Shown here in pieces: positions 24,896 to 35,358 of a stretch of 41,753 nt of DNA. Under the pieces are notes generated by a model that made no database searches, was not told where the DNA came from, and saw only the letters and a list, made by a program, of their open reading frames with translations. This stretch comes from Candidatus Saccharimonadota bacterium (GTDB lineage Bacteria > Patescibacteriota > Saccharimonadia > Saccharimonadales > UBA4665). Numbering within the stretch: position 1 is the first letter of the stretch; each line of letters begins with the position of its first letter. The stretch is taken from positions 1 to 41,753 of the forward strand of contig JAQGGZ010000011.1 of NCBI GenBank assembly GCA_028289125.1. Direction: 5' to 3'. Both the position numbers and the translations under genes were made by a program.

Positions 24896-25867
24896 ATGAC
24901 CCGACGGGTGACGGTGGACAATTCGGATTTACGGTCGCGGATGCGATCGCCCGTTCGCCGTGCCCCACAGTATGTGACCCGCCCAAACTATGTGCAGGCT
25001 TCCAGCCGCAACCTTATGCAGGACGTGCGGCCGGTAAAAGCCATCGCCCAGGCCGCCGTTAAACAGCCGGTGCCTGAGCCTCCACGGCGTCCGAAGGCGG
25101 GCCGTCCGATGGTTCAGCGTCAGCAACCATCCAAAGTATTAGTCCGAAAAGCCGTCAAGCGACAGACAGTTTCCAAGAGACCATCTCGACGGCTGACACG
25201 GTCAAATCTGCTAACAGGTATGGCGGTCGTCATCTTCCTGCTCGGTCTCGGTGTCACGTACAACGGCCTTAAAACGAATAAGAAGATAGAGGCGCAGGTC
25301 GAACGCGTCAGCGCCCAGGCCGACGACGCAGCTGGGGAAGGCTCCGGTGTACAGGACCCGGGCGCGACCCCGTCAACGACTAAACCGACCTCACAAGCTG
25401 TCCGCAGCTACGCGGTCGCGCCGAATCTGCCACGATATATTGATATAGGATCGTTGTCGGTCCACGCCCGCGTCATGTCGATGGGCGTGACCGCTAGTAA
25501 TCAGCTGCGGGCACCTACTAACGTCCATGATGCAGGCTGGTATAACGCCAGCGCTCAGCCCGGCCAACCCGGTGCGATGCTCGTAGACGGTCATATCTCA
25601 AGCTGGAAGACCAAAGGTGTCTTCTATGGCATCAACAAGTTGAAAGCCGGTGCGCCGATCAAGATTACGCGGGGCGACGGTAAGGTATTTACCTACGTCG
25701 TGACATCCGTGGAAGTAAAAGACGCCGACAAAGTTGATATGGCATCACTGTTACTCTCTGCCGATCAGTCGAAGCCGGGTCTCAACCTCATTTCATGCTT
25801 CGGAGACGTGATCCCGGGTACGAACGAGTTCAACAAGCGCGTCATCGTTCGGGCCGTCCTACAATAG
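24896..25867 (+). CDS. Sortase (class E/F-like), probable partner of the TPDTG protein
   Basis: 323 residues. A long basic, Pro-rich cytoplasmic N-terminus (about 100 residues) is followed by one transmembrane helix (LLTGMAVVIFLLGLGVTYNGL) and a Thr/Ser/Gln-rich linker. The sortase barrel follows from about residue 175. Catalytic residues are in MLVDGHISS (H233), NLISCFGD (C301) and NKRVIVRAV (R315). The LxSC form of the TLxTC motif and the lack of extra domains place it near class E/F enzymes. It would cleave TPDTG in the adjacent substrate and link it to the wall. The substrate, the short 26-bp gap and the shared strong promoter suggest a dedicated pair. Confidence 0.88.
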   Translation: MTRRVTVDNSDLRSRMRSPVRRAPQYVTRPNYVQASSRNLMQDVRPVKAIAQAAVKQPVPEPPRRPKAGRPMVQRQQPSKVLVRKAVKRQTVSKRPSRRLTRSNLLTGMAVVIFLLGLGVTYNGLKTNKKIEAQVERVSAQADDAAGEGSGVQDPGATPSTTKPTSQAVRSYAVAPNLPRYIDIGSLSVHARVMSMGVTASNQLRAPTNVHDAGWYNASAQPGQPGAMLVDGHISSWKTKGVFYGINKLKAGAPIKITRGDGKVFTYVVTSVEVKDADKVDMASLLLSADQSKPGLNLISCFGDVIPGTNEFNKRVIVRAVLQ

Positions 25868-25897
25868 GGGCCGTGGTCATCCCGCTCACGTTTGTGC

Positions 25898-25903
25898 TAT
25901 CAT
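25898..25903 (+). promoter_or_regulatory. Extended -10 of the FAD oxidase gene
   Basis: TGC TATCAT (hexamer 25898-25903) after the sortase stop would start transcription near 25910, leaving a short leader with a GAGGG Shine-Dalgarno before ATG 25947. Confidence 0.5.
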
Positions 25904-25946
25904 AAACTCAACAACACGTATGGCTTATACAGAGGGTCCAAAAAAC

Positions 25947-27584
25947 ATGAGCAAAGTAGCGCAGTATTTACAGGAACATGTCACCGGCGAGGTCATGAGT
26001 TCGGTCGATGCCCGTCGCTATTTCTCGACCGACGGCAGTATCTTCAGTGTCATACCTTCGCTCGTGGTGTACCCACGGAGTGAAAACGACGTCCGCAAGA
26101 TCGCCCGCTTTACCTGGCAGCTGGCCGAGCGTGGCCGGGTCGTACCGATGACCGCCCGCGGTGCCGGTACCGATCAAGGCGGTGCGGCCCTCGGTGAAGG
26201 TCTGATGCTGGTCTTTCCAGCCCACCTCAACCGGGTCGTCGAATATAACGCCAAGACCGGCGTCGTCAACGTCGAGCCGGGTATCAACTACGGCAAACTG
26301 CAGCAGACCCTGAAGACCCATGGCCGATTTCTACCGCCGTTTCCGTCATCGATCGAATACTCCACCATCGGTGGTGCCGTCGCCAACAACGCCAGCGGTG
26401 AAAAGTCAGTCAAATACGGCGACACCCGACAGTACGTCCGCGGCCTGAGGGTCGTGCTGGCTAACGGGGAGGTCATCGAGACCGGCCGCATAAGTAAGCG
26501 TGAGCTGAACAAAAAGCTCGGCCTTTCGACCTTCGAGGGCGAGATTTACCGTTCGCTCGACGCTCTGCTCGAAGAGAACAAGCAACTCGTCGAAAGCATC
26601 AAGTTCAAGGTCAGTAAGAACTCGGCCGGTTATGACATTTGGGACATCAAGCGCAAGGACGGCTCGTTTGACTTGACGCCGTTGTTCGTCGGTTCGCAGG
26701 GGACGCTCGGCGTCATCACTGAGATCATGCTCGACACGGAGATATTCCACCCGGAGACACATCTCATCCTGGCAGAATTCGACACCGTCAAGCAGGCCGA
26801 AGAGGCCGCCGTCGAACTGCGCGCCATGAAAGAGCAGCCGAGCGCCATCGAAATGGTAGACGGCCAGCTGCTGACGCTCGTCGAAGAGCTGAACCCGAAC
26901 TTACTCAAGGACATGATCAAGAAGCCGTTCCCAGCCGTCGCGATGTTGGTCGAATTCGATGACGGCAACGAGCGTTCCCAGAAGAAGAACGCCCGTCGCG
27001 CCGTCAAGATCCTCGAAAAGCACGCCCGCAGTCATCAGATGGAAACCACCATGGCAAAGCAGGAGATGCTTTGGAAGATCCGTCACTCGTCAGCCGCTAT
27101 CATTGCTCACAGTGAAGGCAACAGCAAGGCCTTGCCGATCATCGAAGACGGTATCGTTCCGCTCGACAAGTTTGACGAGTATCTGACCGAGGTCTACGCC
27201 ATGTTCAAACGTTACGGTCTGCGTGTCGCCGTCTGGGGCCACGCCGGTGATGCCAACATCCATCTACAGCCATTCCTGGACCTGAGCCAGATCGGTGACC
27301 GTCAGAAGGCCTTCCGGCTCGTTGATGAGTACTACGACTTGGTACTGAGCCTCGGTGGCAGTACCAGCGGCGAACATAACGACGGCCGTCTCCGGGGGCC
27401 GTACCTGTCAAAGATGTTCGGTCCGGAACTGTACGAGGTGTTCCAGAAGGTCAAACAGATATTCGACCCATATGGTGCGCTCAACCCTGGCGTCAAGATC
27501 AACGTCACACTGAACGACATCAAACCGTTGGTCCGCTCCAGCTACAGCCTCGAGCATCTGTACGACCATATGCCTCGCAGCTAG
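25947..27584 (+). CDS. FAD-linked oxidase (GlcD / D-lactate dehydrogenase-like)
   Basis: 545 residues. The PCMH-type FAD-binding domain has PMTARGAGTDQGGAAL, the FPSSIEYSTIGGAVANNASG motif that wraps the FAD pyrophosphate, and ALxGSQGTLGVITE-like VGSQGTLGVITEIML. The C-terminal FAD-oxidase domain has WGHAGDANIHLQPF (His ligand region) and STSGEHNDGRLRG, ending FDPYGALNPGVKI. Family members oxidise 2-hydroxy acids such as glycolate or D-lactate. No iron-sulfur partner is adjacent. GAGGG ahead of ATG 25947 decides this start over ATG 25920. A D-lactate or glycolate substrate fits a fermentative, host-associated cell, but is inference. Confidence 0.88.
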   Translation: MSKVAQYLQEHVTGEVMSSVDARRYFSTDGSIFSVIPSLVVYPRSENDVRKIARFTWQLAERGRVVPMTARGAGTDQGGAALGEGLMLVFPAHLNRVVEYNAKTGVVNVEPGINYGKLQQTLKTHGRFLPPFPSSIEYSTIGGAVANNASGEKSVKYGDTRQYVRGLRVVLANGEVIETGRISKRELNKKLGLSTFEGEIYRSLDALLEENKQLVESIKFKVSKNSAGYDIWDIKRKDGSFDLTPLFVGSQGTLGVITEIMLDTEIFHPETHLILAEFDTVKQAEEAAVELRAMKEQPSAIEMVDGQLLTLVEELNPNLLKDMIKKPFPAVAMLVEFDDGNERSQKKNARRAVKILEKHARSHQMETTMAKQEMLWKIRHSSAAIIAHSEGNSKALPIIEDGIVPLDKFDEYLTEVYAMFKRYGLRVAVWGHAGDANIHLQPFLDLSQIGDRQKAFRLVDEYYDLVLSLGGSTSGEHNDGRLRGPYLSKMFGPELYEVFQKVKQIFDPYGALNPGVKINVTLNDIKPLVRSSYSLEHLYDHMPRS

Positions 27585-27585
27585 C

Positions 27586-27614
27586 TTGAGTTTTTTACCC
27601 TTGTCAGGTACTAT
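27586..27614 (+). promoter_or_regulatory. Promoter of the tRNA-Leu(GAG)/tRNA-Val pair
   Basis: TTGAGT at 27586-27591 and TACTAT at 27609-27614 are 17 bp apart, 15 nt before tRNA-Leu. No promoter or terminator lies between the two tRNAs, so they are probably co-transcribed. Confidence 0.5.
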
Positions 27615-27629
27615 TATTCAGGTCTCCTC

Positions 27630-27716
27630 GCGGACGTGGCGGAATTGGTAGACGCGCTACCTTGAGGTGGTAGTGGCCGTAAGGTTGTGGAGGTTCAAGT
27701 CCTCTCGTCCGCACCA
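27630..27716 (+). tRNA. tRNA-Leu(GAG)
   Basis: An 87-nt class II tRNA with encoded CCA. Acceptor GCGGACG pairs with CGTCCGC. The anticodon arm CTACC-TTGAGGT-GGTAG gives anticodon GAG. A long variable arm (GGCCGTAAGGTT) and T-loop TTCAAGT follow. Confidence 0.96.
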
Positions 27717-27747
27717 CAGAGATTCGACATCAGGCTACGGCCTGCAA

Positions 27748-27824
27748 GGGTGATTAGCTCAGTTGGCTAGAGCATCTCGTTTACACCGAGAGGGTCGGGG
27801 GTTCGAATCCCTCATCACCCACCA
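27748..27824 (+). tRNA. tRNA-Val(UAC)
   Basis: A 77-nt tRNA with encoded CCA. Acceptor GGGTGAT pairs with ATCACCC, the anticodon arm TCTCG-TTTACAC-CGAGA gives anticodon TAC, and the T-arm is normal (GGGGG-TTCGAAT-CCCTC). U34 makes it a possible TrhO substrate. Confidence 0.96.
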
Positions 27825-27864
27825 AATAAAAAGCACCGGCTTCAGTCGGTGCTTTTTATTTGGT
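27821..27864 (+). terminator. tRNA-Val terminator including discriminator and CCA
   Basis: A perfect 18-bp stem: ACCAAATAAAAAGCACCG (27821-27838) pairs with 27847-27864 around an 8-nt loop. The 5' arm starts at the discriminator base, so A73 and the CCA are inside the hairpin. Confidence 0.9.
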
Positions 27865-27998
27865 CTCGTCCTGGGCTTGAACCTCCGACCGCGGCAGCTT
27901 TAGCTGGCGCAAGGTCGGGGGTACGGTCGTCAAGCCGTCGCGCAGAAATTCATTTCGAGCAACGGCGCAGACGTGCGTCTACCCCTCATCACCCCTTA
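27865..27998 (+). repeat. tRNA-Val-derived composite element (inverted T-arm plus split direct T-arm)
   Basis: After the terminator, 27871-27890 read in reverse complement resembles the tRNA T-arm (GGTCGGAGGTTCAAGCC versus GGTCGGGGGTTCGAATC). Then GGTCGGGGGTACG at 27913-27925 repeats the 5' half of the T-arm in direct orientation. CCCTCATCACCC at 27983-27994 exactly repeats the tRNA 3' strand (27809-27820). The two halves are separated by 57 bp containing short hairpins and TTCGAGCAACGGCGCAG. The same plan is seen after tRNA-Phe and tRNA-Gly. No protein-coding content. Confidence 0.6.
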
Positions 27999-28294
27999 AA
28001 TACAAATGCCAAAAGAAAATCCACCCCAAACATTCCCAAAGCGATGCCCGCTATCAGTGCCCGGCGACGCCAGGCCGGCGAATCCAATGAAGGCTTACCG
28101 CACGCAGCTAAGCCTTTGAGCACGCAAAAGAAAGCGATAGCCTGAATGGGCAGGCTATAAAACCCGAAAGAGTTTTCAGGAGAAATTTGGGTGACGATTA
28201 TGTCAGCGATCGAAAGAAGCACGAGCGTACCACCGGCAACAAGCAACAGGTCATCGGTTGCTGACCATGCGGGACTTGGCGTCGATTGTTTCAT
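27989..28294 (-). CDS. Small multi-pass membrane protein, hypothetical
   Basis: 101 residues with three hydrophobic helices: LLLVAGGTLVLLSIADIIV, FYSLPIQAIAFFCVLKGLAA and ALIAGIALGMFGVDFLLAFVF, ending KG. The second loop is basic (SPAWRRR), as expected for the cytoplasmic side. TATGAT lies about 14 nt before the ATG on the minus strand and there is no Shine-Dalgarno. I do not recognise a family. Its last codons run into the decayed tRNA-Val element, so its C-terminus may have been altered by that DNA. Confidence 0.6.
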   Translation of the reverse strand: MKQSTPSPAWSATDDLLLVAGGTLVLLSIADIIVTQISPENSFGFYSLPIQAIAFFCVLKGLAACGKPSLDSPAWRRRALIAGIALGMFGVDFLLAFVFKG

Positions 28295-28355
28295 GTTACT
28301 GGCAGCGTATCATACTCCGCAGATGCGGCATATATAATACTGGTAGCTGCCGGGA

Positions 28356-28586
28356 CTACTCGATCCCCATCGCATCCTGTATAGCCCGTATCATCTTCTT
28401 CGCCTGATCCCGGCTCATCCCCAGACTTGCCACGACGAACTGCTGGTTGGCCAGCCCGGCGCTCTGCGCAAAATCCAGCACCACGCTGTCATCGCGCGCC
28501 GTCACGAATACGCTTTCACTGTGCAAGACGGGCACACGGCCACGATCGTAGTTGATATTCATTTCAGTGGTGGGGTTTTGGTTCAT
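28356..28586 (-). CDS. DUF3467-like small protein
   Basis: 76 residues. RVPVLHSESVFVTARDDSVVLDFAQ, then QFVVASLGMSRDQAKKMIRAIQDAMG, matches the pattern of DUF3467 proteins (S-D-x-V...VVLDFxQ...R..MS..HA..L...L). No cysteine or membrane segment is present. CATACT lies 7 nt before the ATG on the minus strand and no Shine-Dalgarno is seen. The function of the family is unknown. Confidence 0.65.
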   Translation of the reverse strand: MNQNPTTEMNINYDRGRVPVLHSESVFVTARDDSVVLDFAQSAGLANQQFVVASLGMSRDQAKKMIRAIQDAMGIE

Positions 28587-28692
28587 GGGTTCCAGTATGA
28601 GCCCGCTAGCTACGAGCGGTTGTAATAATTCTAATATTCAAGACAGCTATGCTAGCCATAATGGTGGGTACTAACTAAGGAGGGGCTTAAAA

Positions 28693-28908
28693 ATGGCAGA
28701 AGATTACGATTCAATCCATCACATGCGCCGCGACGTCCATGACGCTCATACCAACTCACAAGTAGCAAAACTTCTAGGTACGCTGGCGCTGATAGCGTCA
28801 GTTATCGCGTTAGCTGTGGCGATCGTTGCCTACAACAAGGCTGGTGACGCTCAAAGCACCGCTAACCGTGCGACTGAACGCCTCAACAGCGTCACTTCTA
28901 CCCCTTAA
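28693..28908 (+). CDS. Small single-pass membrane protein, hypothetical
   Basis: 71 residues. A hydrophilic, histidine-rich N-terminus (DYDSIHHMRRDVHDAHTN) is followed by one transmembrane helix (LLGTLALIASVIALAVAIVAY) and a short helical tail (NKAGDAQSTANRATERLN). A strong AAGGAGG Shine-Dalgarno precedes the ATG, among the best in the window, arguing for a real and well translated gene. No family is recognised. It is convergent with the cupredoxin gene. Confidence 0.65.
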   Translation: MAEDYDSIHHMRRDVHDAHTNSQVAKLLGTLALIASVIALAVAIVAYNKAGDAQSTANRATERLNSVTSTP

Positions 28909-28925
28909 TTACCATTGAGGGTGCG

Positions 28926-28967
28926 TCAGCGCCACCATATTGATGGTGGCGTAAACGAGCCCTTAAG
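28926..28967 (-). pseudogene. Duplicated 3'-end fragment of the D,D-carboxypeptidase gene
   Basis: On the minus strand these bases read LKGSFTPPSIWWR then stop, nearly the C-terminus of the carboxypeptidase gene (LKGSFTPPSAWWRLTHPEF). 28942-28967 is a perfect 26-bp copy of 29484-29509, and similarity continues beyond it. Both copies also form a GCCACCA/TGGTGGC hairpin, so this one may now act as a terminator between the convergent genes. Confidence 0.6.
28932..28951. terminator. Hairpin between the small membrane protein and the cupredoxin
   Basis: GCCACCAT-ATTG-ATGGTGGC is a perfect 8-bp stem with a 4-nt loop between two convergent genes. It lacks a T tract, so terminator activity is uncertain. 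Confidence 0.4.
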
Positions 28968-28978
28968 CGCAGATGGTG

Positions 28979-29386
28979 TTATTTGACGACGATCGTGCCG
29001 CGCATCGACGGGTGGATGCTGCAGTGGTACTGGTAGGACGCTGCTTTGGTGAATGTGAAGCTGTAGGTGCCGCCGGGAGCGATGGGGTCACTGTGGGGGC
29101 CATTGCCATGGTCGATTGTCACGGTGTGGGCCGTCGTGTCGTTGTTGGTCCAGGTGACCGTACCGCCGACCGGCACGGTGATCTGCGATGGCGTGAACAT
29201 CATGTTCGTAATGTTGATCGTGCCTTTGGCGGTAGTCGATGTTGGTGTGGGTGCGGTGTTGTCAGAGGTCGATCCGGTACCGTACTCATTGCCGGTGGAG
29301 GATTTATGATTGGCTACGACAAATCCGACTCCGGCGATGATGATCACGGCGACCACGATTATGATTATCGTTGACTTACTACGCAT
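28979..29386 (-). CDS. Membrane-anchored cupredoxin (plastocyanin/azurin-like)
   Basis: 135 residues. A transmembrane anchor (IIIIVVAVIIIAGVGFVVA) and a Ser/Thr linker precede a single cupredoxin domain. Type 1 copper ligands are all present: H87 (TTAHTV), C122, H125 and M128 in YHCSIHPSMRG. FTPSQITVPVGGTVTWTNND is the typical N-terminal strand pair. It faces the outside and would carry electrons or sequester copper. A strong GGAGG precedes the ATG on the minus strand. No copper oxidase is adjacent; it lies downstream of the D,D-carboxypeptidase on the same strand. Confidence 0.9.
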   Translation of the reverse strand: MRSKSTIIIIVVAVIIIAGVGFVVANHKSSTGNEYGTGSTSDNTAPTPTSTTAKGTINITNMMFTPSQITVPVGGTVTWTNNDTTAHTVTIDHGNGPHSDPIAPGGTYSFTFTKAASYQYHCSIHPSMRGTIVVK

Positions 29387-29449
29387 ATGACCCCTCCACC
29401 TACCTATATTCTTAGTATCAACCTGCCAGGGGCGAAAAGCAACGGGTAG

Positions 29450-30664
29450 TTAGAACTCGGGGTGGGTCAGCCGCCACCAGGCAGATGGTGGCGTAAACGA
29501 GCCCTTAAGAATTACCGGTGTCTGGCTCTCGGCATAGGTACTCTTGGCACTGACCGAACCGACGACCTCCTTGTCGCGGGCCGTTGAAGTTACATTATTT
29601 ATGGAAACGGTCGGGGTGACCTTCTGATTTTTCCAGCGTAGTATGACGACGTCTTTCTGGGCAACGGCATCGACTTGTTGGCCCCATGGGGCTGTGTAGT
29701 GGCCGATGACGGTGCCGGCTTTTATCACGGTGTCAGTCTCGAAGGAATTAGATACGGCAGCGCTGAAAGGCACTGAGCCTTCCATGGCGGTCCGTAGATC
29801 AGGCGCATTCATGATGGCGCCCACCACCCGGACGGTGGTTGTCTGACCGCTCGGTACGACGTCGGCAGCGAACAGGAACACACCACCAGCCTCGTCGGTA
29901 TTGCCGGTCTTAATGCCGATGTTGCCGTTCTGGCCAAGCAGATAATTACGATTGCGGATGAGCCCGGCCACGGGGATGGTCGCGGTCTGTTCTTTGACGA
30001 TCGTTGCCAGACTGCCGTGTGCCAGGGCGGCTTCCCCGAGCAGCACCAGGTCTTCGGCGGTACTGACCGTCGCCGGCGAGAATCCGCTGGCGTCCGCGAA
30101 GTAGCTGTCATGCATACCGAGTCTCGCCGCTTTCTCGTTGGCGTATTTGACGTAATTCTGCATCGAACCGAAAGCCCAGATAACGAGAGAGTCCGCCAGG
30201 TTATTGGCCGATGGGAGCATCAGAGCTTCAAGCGCCTGGCGCTCAGTGATCTTCTCGCCCACGGCGACGGCAGCGACCGAGCCGTTCTTGGCGATGTAGG
30301 CGTTGTATAGGTCGACGTCGGCTTGTGTCAGCGTCAGGGTAGGGCCGCTTTCGTTGCCGCGCAAGGGCTTCTTGTCGAGGACGCACAAGGCGGTCATCAC
30401 TTTTGCCGTGCTGGCCGTAGGAACCGCTTTTTGCTCAGCATTATTTAAGCGAAGTTGGCTACCATTGATACTGATGGCGGCTTCGCCCGAAGCCGGCCAT
30501 GGCAGAGAAGGTTCGGTCGAGGCTAGGGTGCTCGCCCTATAGACGGTTTGAAGCTGGACGGCCGCGAATGGCCGGCTGAGCGTAAACCAGCTATATGCGG
30601 TGATAACTGCGACGAAAGTGGCGGCCGTACCGGCCCAGATAATTCGTTTTCGGTTCATGGTCAT
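29450..30664 (-). CDS. D-alanyl-D-alanine carboxypeptidase (penicillin-binding protein, S11)
   Basis: 404 residues. A signal-anchor helix lies at residues 9-25. The S11 serine-peptidase domain has the SxxK motif STAK (S85, K88), SxN motif SAN (S152, N154) and KTG (residues 252-254). A C-terminal beta domain and a tail ending HPEF follow. It trims the terminal D-Ala of stem peptides outside the membrane. An extended -10 (TGG TATGAT, plus-strand 30670-30675) ends 5 nt before ATG 30664 and 11 nt before ATG 30658. The message is thus probably leaderless and either start is possible. The last codons include a GCCACCA hairpin duplicated downstream of the cupredoxin gene. Confidence 0.92.
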   Translation of the reverse strand: MTMNRKRIIWAGTAATFVAVITAYSWFTLSRPFAAVQLQTVYRASTLASTEPSLPWPASGEAAISINGSQLRLNNAEQKAVPTASTAKVMTALCVLDKKPLRGNESGPTLTLTQADVDLYNAYIAKNGSVAAVAVGEKITERQALEALMLPSANNLADSLVIWAFGSMQNYVKYANEKAARLGMHDSYFADASGFSPATVSTAEDLVLLGEAALAHGSLATIVKEQTATIPVAGLIRNRNYLLGQNGNIGIKTGNTDEAGGVFLFAADVVPSGQTTTVRVVGAIMNAPDLRTAMEGSVPFSAAVSNSFETDTVIKAGTVIGHYTAPWGQQVDAVAQKDVVILRWKNQKVTPTVSINNVTSTARDKEVVGSVSAKSTYAESQTPVILKGSFTPPSAWWRLTHPEF

Positions 30665-30713
30665 GTTTTATCATACCACTGATGCACCGCTGGTCCCGCC
30701 CGTACTTTTCCGC

Positions 30714-30719
30714 TATAAT
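30714..30719 (+). promoter_or_regulatory. -10 box of the lemA operon
   Basis: TATAAT at 30714-30719 lies 28 nt before the lemA ATG; AAAGGAG is close to the start codon. The -35 region is poor. Confidence 0.5.
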
Positions 30720-30747
30720 CTTAGCTATAACCTAAAGGAGTAAATCC

Positions 30748-31314
30748 ATGACCGCGCTCATCATTATCGTAATCGTCGTAGTCATCATCGCCGCTCTTCT
30801 TATCGGCCTATATAACCGTCTGGTCCGACTGAATGTCCGGGCTGATGAAGCCTGGAGCGATGTCAACGTCCAACTGAAGCGTCGCTATGACTTGATCCCG
30901 AACCTCGTCAACAGCGTCAAGGGGTATGCCAAGCACGAAAGTGGCGTCCTCGAGTCCGTGACCGCCGCCCGTGCCAACGCCCTCAGTGCCCAGACTGTCG
31001 AACAGCAGGCTGCCGCCGAAAACCAGCTCCAAACTGCGCTGAAGAGCCTGTTCGCCGTCGCCGAAGCCTACCCGGACCTGAAGGCCAGTCAGAACTTCAT
31101 CCAATTGCAGGATGAGCTGGTCGACACCGAAGATAAGATCCAGGCTTCCCGCCGCTTCTACAACGGCGTCGCCCGTGACTTCAACAGCTCCCGACAGGTA
31201 TTTCCGGCTAACGTCATCGCCGGTATGATCGGTTTTAAGACCGACCGCACATTTTTCGAACTCGACGAAGCTGAAGCTGCTGCCGTCAAGCAGCCGGTCA
31301 ACGTCCAATTCTAA
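30748..31314 (+). CDS. lemA: LemA family protein
   Basis: 188 residues. An N-terminal transmembrane helix (IIIVIVVVIIAALLIGLYNRL) is followed by a four-helix bundle with the family landmarks RADEAWSDVNVQLKRRYDLIPNLV and ARRFYNGVARDFN-like sequence. LemA proteins are of unclear function and in many bacteria sit beside htpX, as here (14-bp gap). AAAGGAG before the ATG is a strong ribosome-binding site. It heads an operon lemA-htpX-membrane protein-ligA. Confidence 0.93.
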   Translation: MTALIIIVIVVVIIAALLIGLYNRLVRLNVRADEAWSDVNVQLKRRYDLIPNLVNSVKGYAKHESGVLESVTAARANALSAQTVEQQAAAENQLQTALKSLFAVAEAYPDLKASQNFIQLQDELVDTEDKIQASRRFYNGVARDFNSSRQVFPANVIAGMIGFKTDRTFFELDEAEAAAVKQPVNVQF

Positions 31315-31328
31315 CGAAAGGCACATAA

Positions 31329-32196
31329 ATGTACTCCGAAATAGCCGCCAATAAACGCAAATCCGTCTTCATAATGACGGGTTTCATCGTGGTGATCGGT
31401 GCCCTTGGTTACGTCGCCAGCCTGATGTTCGGCGGTGGTTACGGCTTGACTGCAGGGGTCATCATAGGCGCTCTGATCTACGCGTTCATTACGTATTTTA
31501 CCGGCAGCAGCATGGCCCTGGCCCTGAACGGCGCCAAAGAGATCAGTAAAGCAGATAATCCGCGTCTGTGGCGAATAGTTGAGAATCTAGCCATCACTGA
31601 CGGTTTGCCGATGCCACGCGTCTTCATCATCGACGACCCGGCACCGAACGCGTTCGCCACCGGTCGCAACCCTCAGAAGGCGGCCGTCTGTGCCACTACT
31701 GGCATCCTCGACCTGATGAACGATACCGAACTTGAAGGCGTCTTCGCGCATGAGATGGGCCACGTCAAGAACTACGACATCCGCGTCTCGATGATAGCCT
31801 TCGCGCTAACCGTCGTGATTTCATTCATCGCTGACGCCTTGTTGCATTCGATGTTCTTCCGAGATGATGACGAAGGCGTAAGCCCTCTCGTCATCGTGTT
31901 GGCGATACTGGCTGCGATTTTGGCACCGTTTGTCGCTACCATCATCCAGCTGGCCGTTTCGCGCCGTCGCGAGTACTTGGCCGATGCCACCGGTGCGCTG
32001 ACTACGCGGTATCCGGAAGGCCTCGCGAGCGCTCTCGAAAAGATCGCGCAGTATGGTCGGCCGATGAAGCGCCAGAACGCATCGACCGCCCACTTGTTCT
32101 TTGCGAATCCGCTGAAAAGCAAAAGCTTATCCAACCTCTTTAGCACCCACCCGCCACTCGAAGACAGAATCGCCCGCCTACGCCAGATGATTTCCC

Positions 32197-32204
<8 letters not shown>
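31329..32204 (+). CDS. htpX: HtpX membrane zinc metalloprotease
   Basis: 291 residues. Two N-terminal transmembrane helices are followed by the M48 domain with HEMGH (H141, E142, H145) and two further hydrophobic segments. The third zinc ligand is in the SRRREYLADATGA region (E). The C-terminal STHPPLEDRIARL motif is typical. HtpX degrades misfolded membrane proteins in the cytoplasmic membrane. Its stop overlaps the next gene by 8 bp, so translation is coupled. Confidence 0.95.
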
Positions 32205-35212
<3,008 letters not shown>

Positions 35213-35285
35213 GACAATCAGGCTTAAGCTTAGGGTAATTCGTGCGGCATCAGCGGCGAGTAAAAGAAACATCAGAAAACAAAAA

Positions 35286-35345
35286 CACCCGCCGCTCGGG
35301 TGGGCCCGCACGATCAAGACCTTGCCATCCGCAAGGTCTTTTTTG
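35286..35345 (+). terminator. Tandem terminators after ligA
   Basis: CACCCG-CCGCT-CGGGTG (35286-35302) is followed by a strong AAGACCTTGC-CATCC-GCAAGGTCTTTTTT hairpin (35316-35345). The T tract runs directly into the -10 box of the next gene. Confidence 0.85.
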
Positions 35346-35346
35346 A

Positions 35347-35352
35347 TATGAT
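35347..35352 (+). promoter_or_regulatory. Extended -10 of the glycosylase gene, abutting a terminator
   Basis: TGA TATGAT (hexamer 35347-35352) lies 6 nt before the ATG and begins 2 bp after the T tract of the ligA terminator. The mRNA would start at or within 1-2 nt of the ATG. Confidence 0.5.
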
Positions 35353-35358
35353 GGCGGT

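Noticed and set aside
27849-28145. 98-codon plus-strand frame after tRNA-Val
   Set aside because: It starts inside the terminator, covers the tRNA-derived element and lies opposite a better membrane-protein gene (27989-28294 minus).
28973-29374. 133-codon plus-strand frame opposite the cupredoxin
   Set aside because: The minus strand has all four copper ligands and a strong Shine-Dalgarno.
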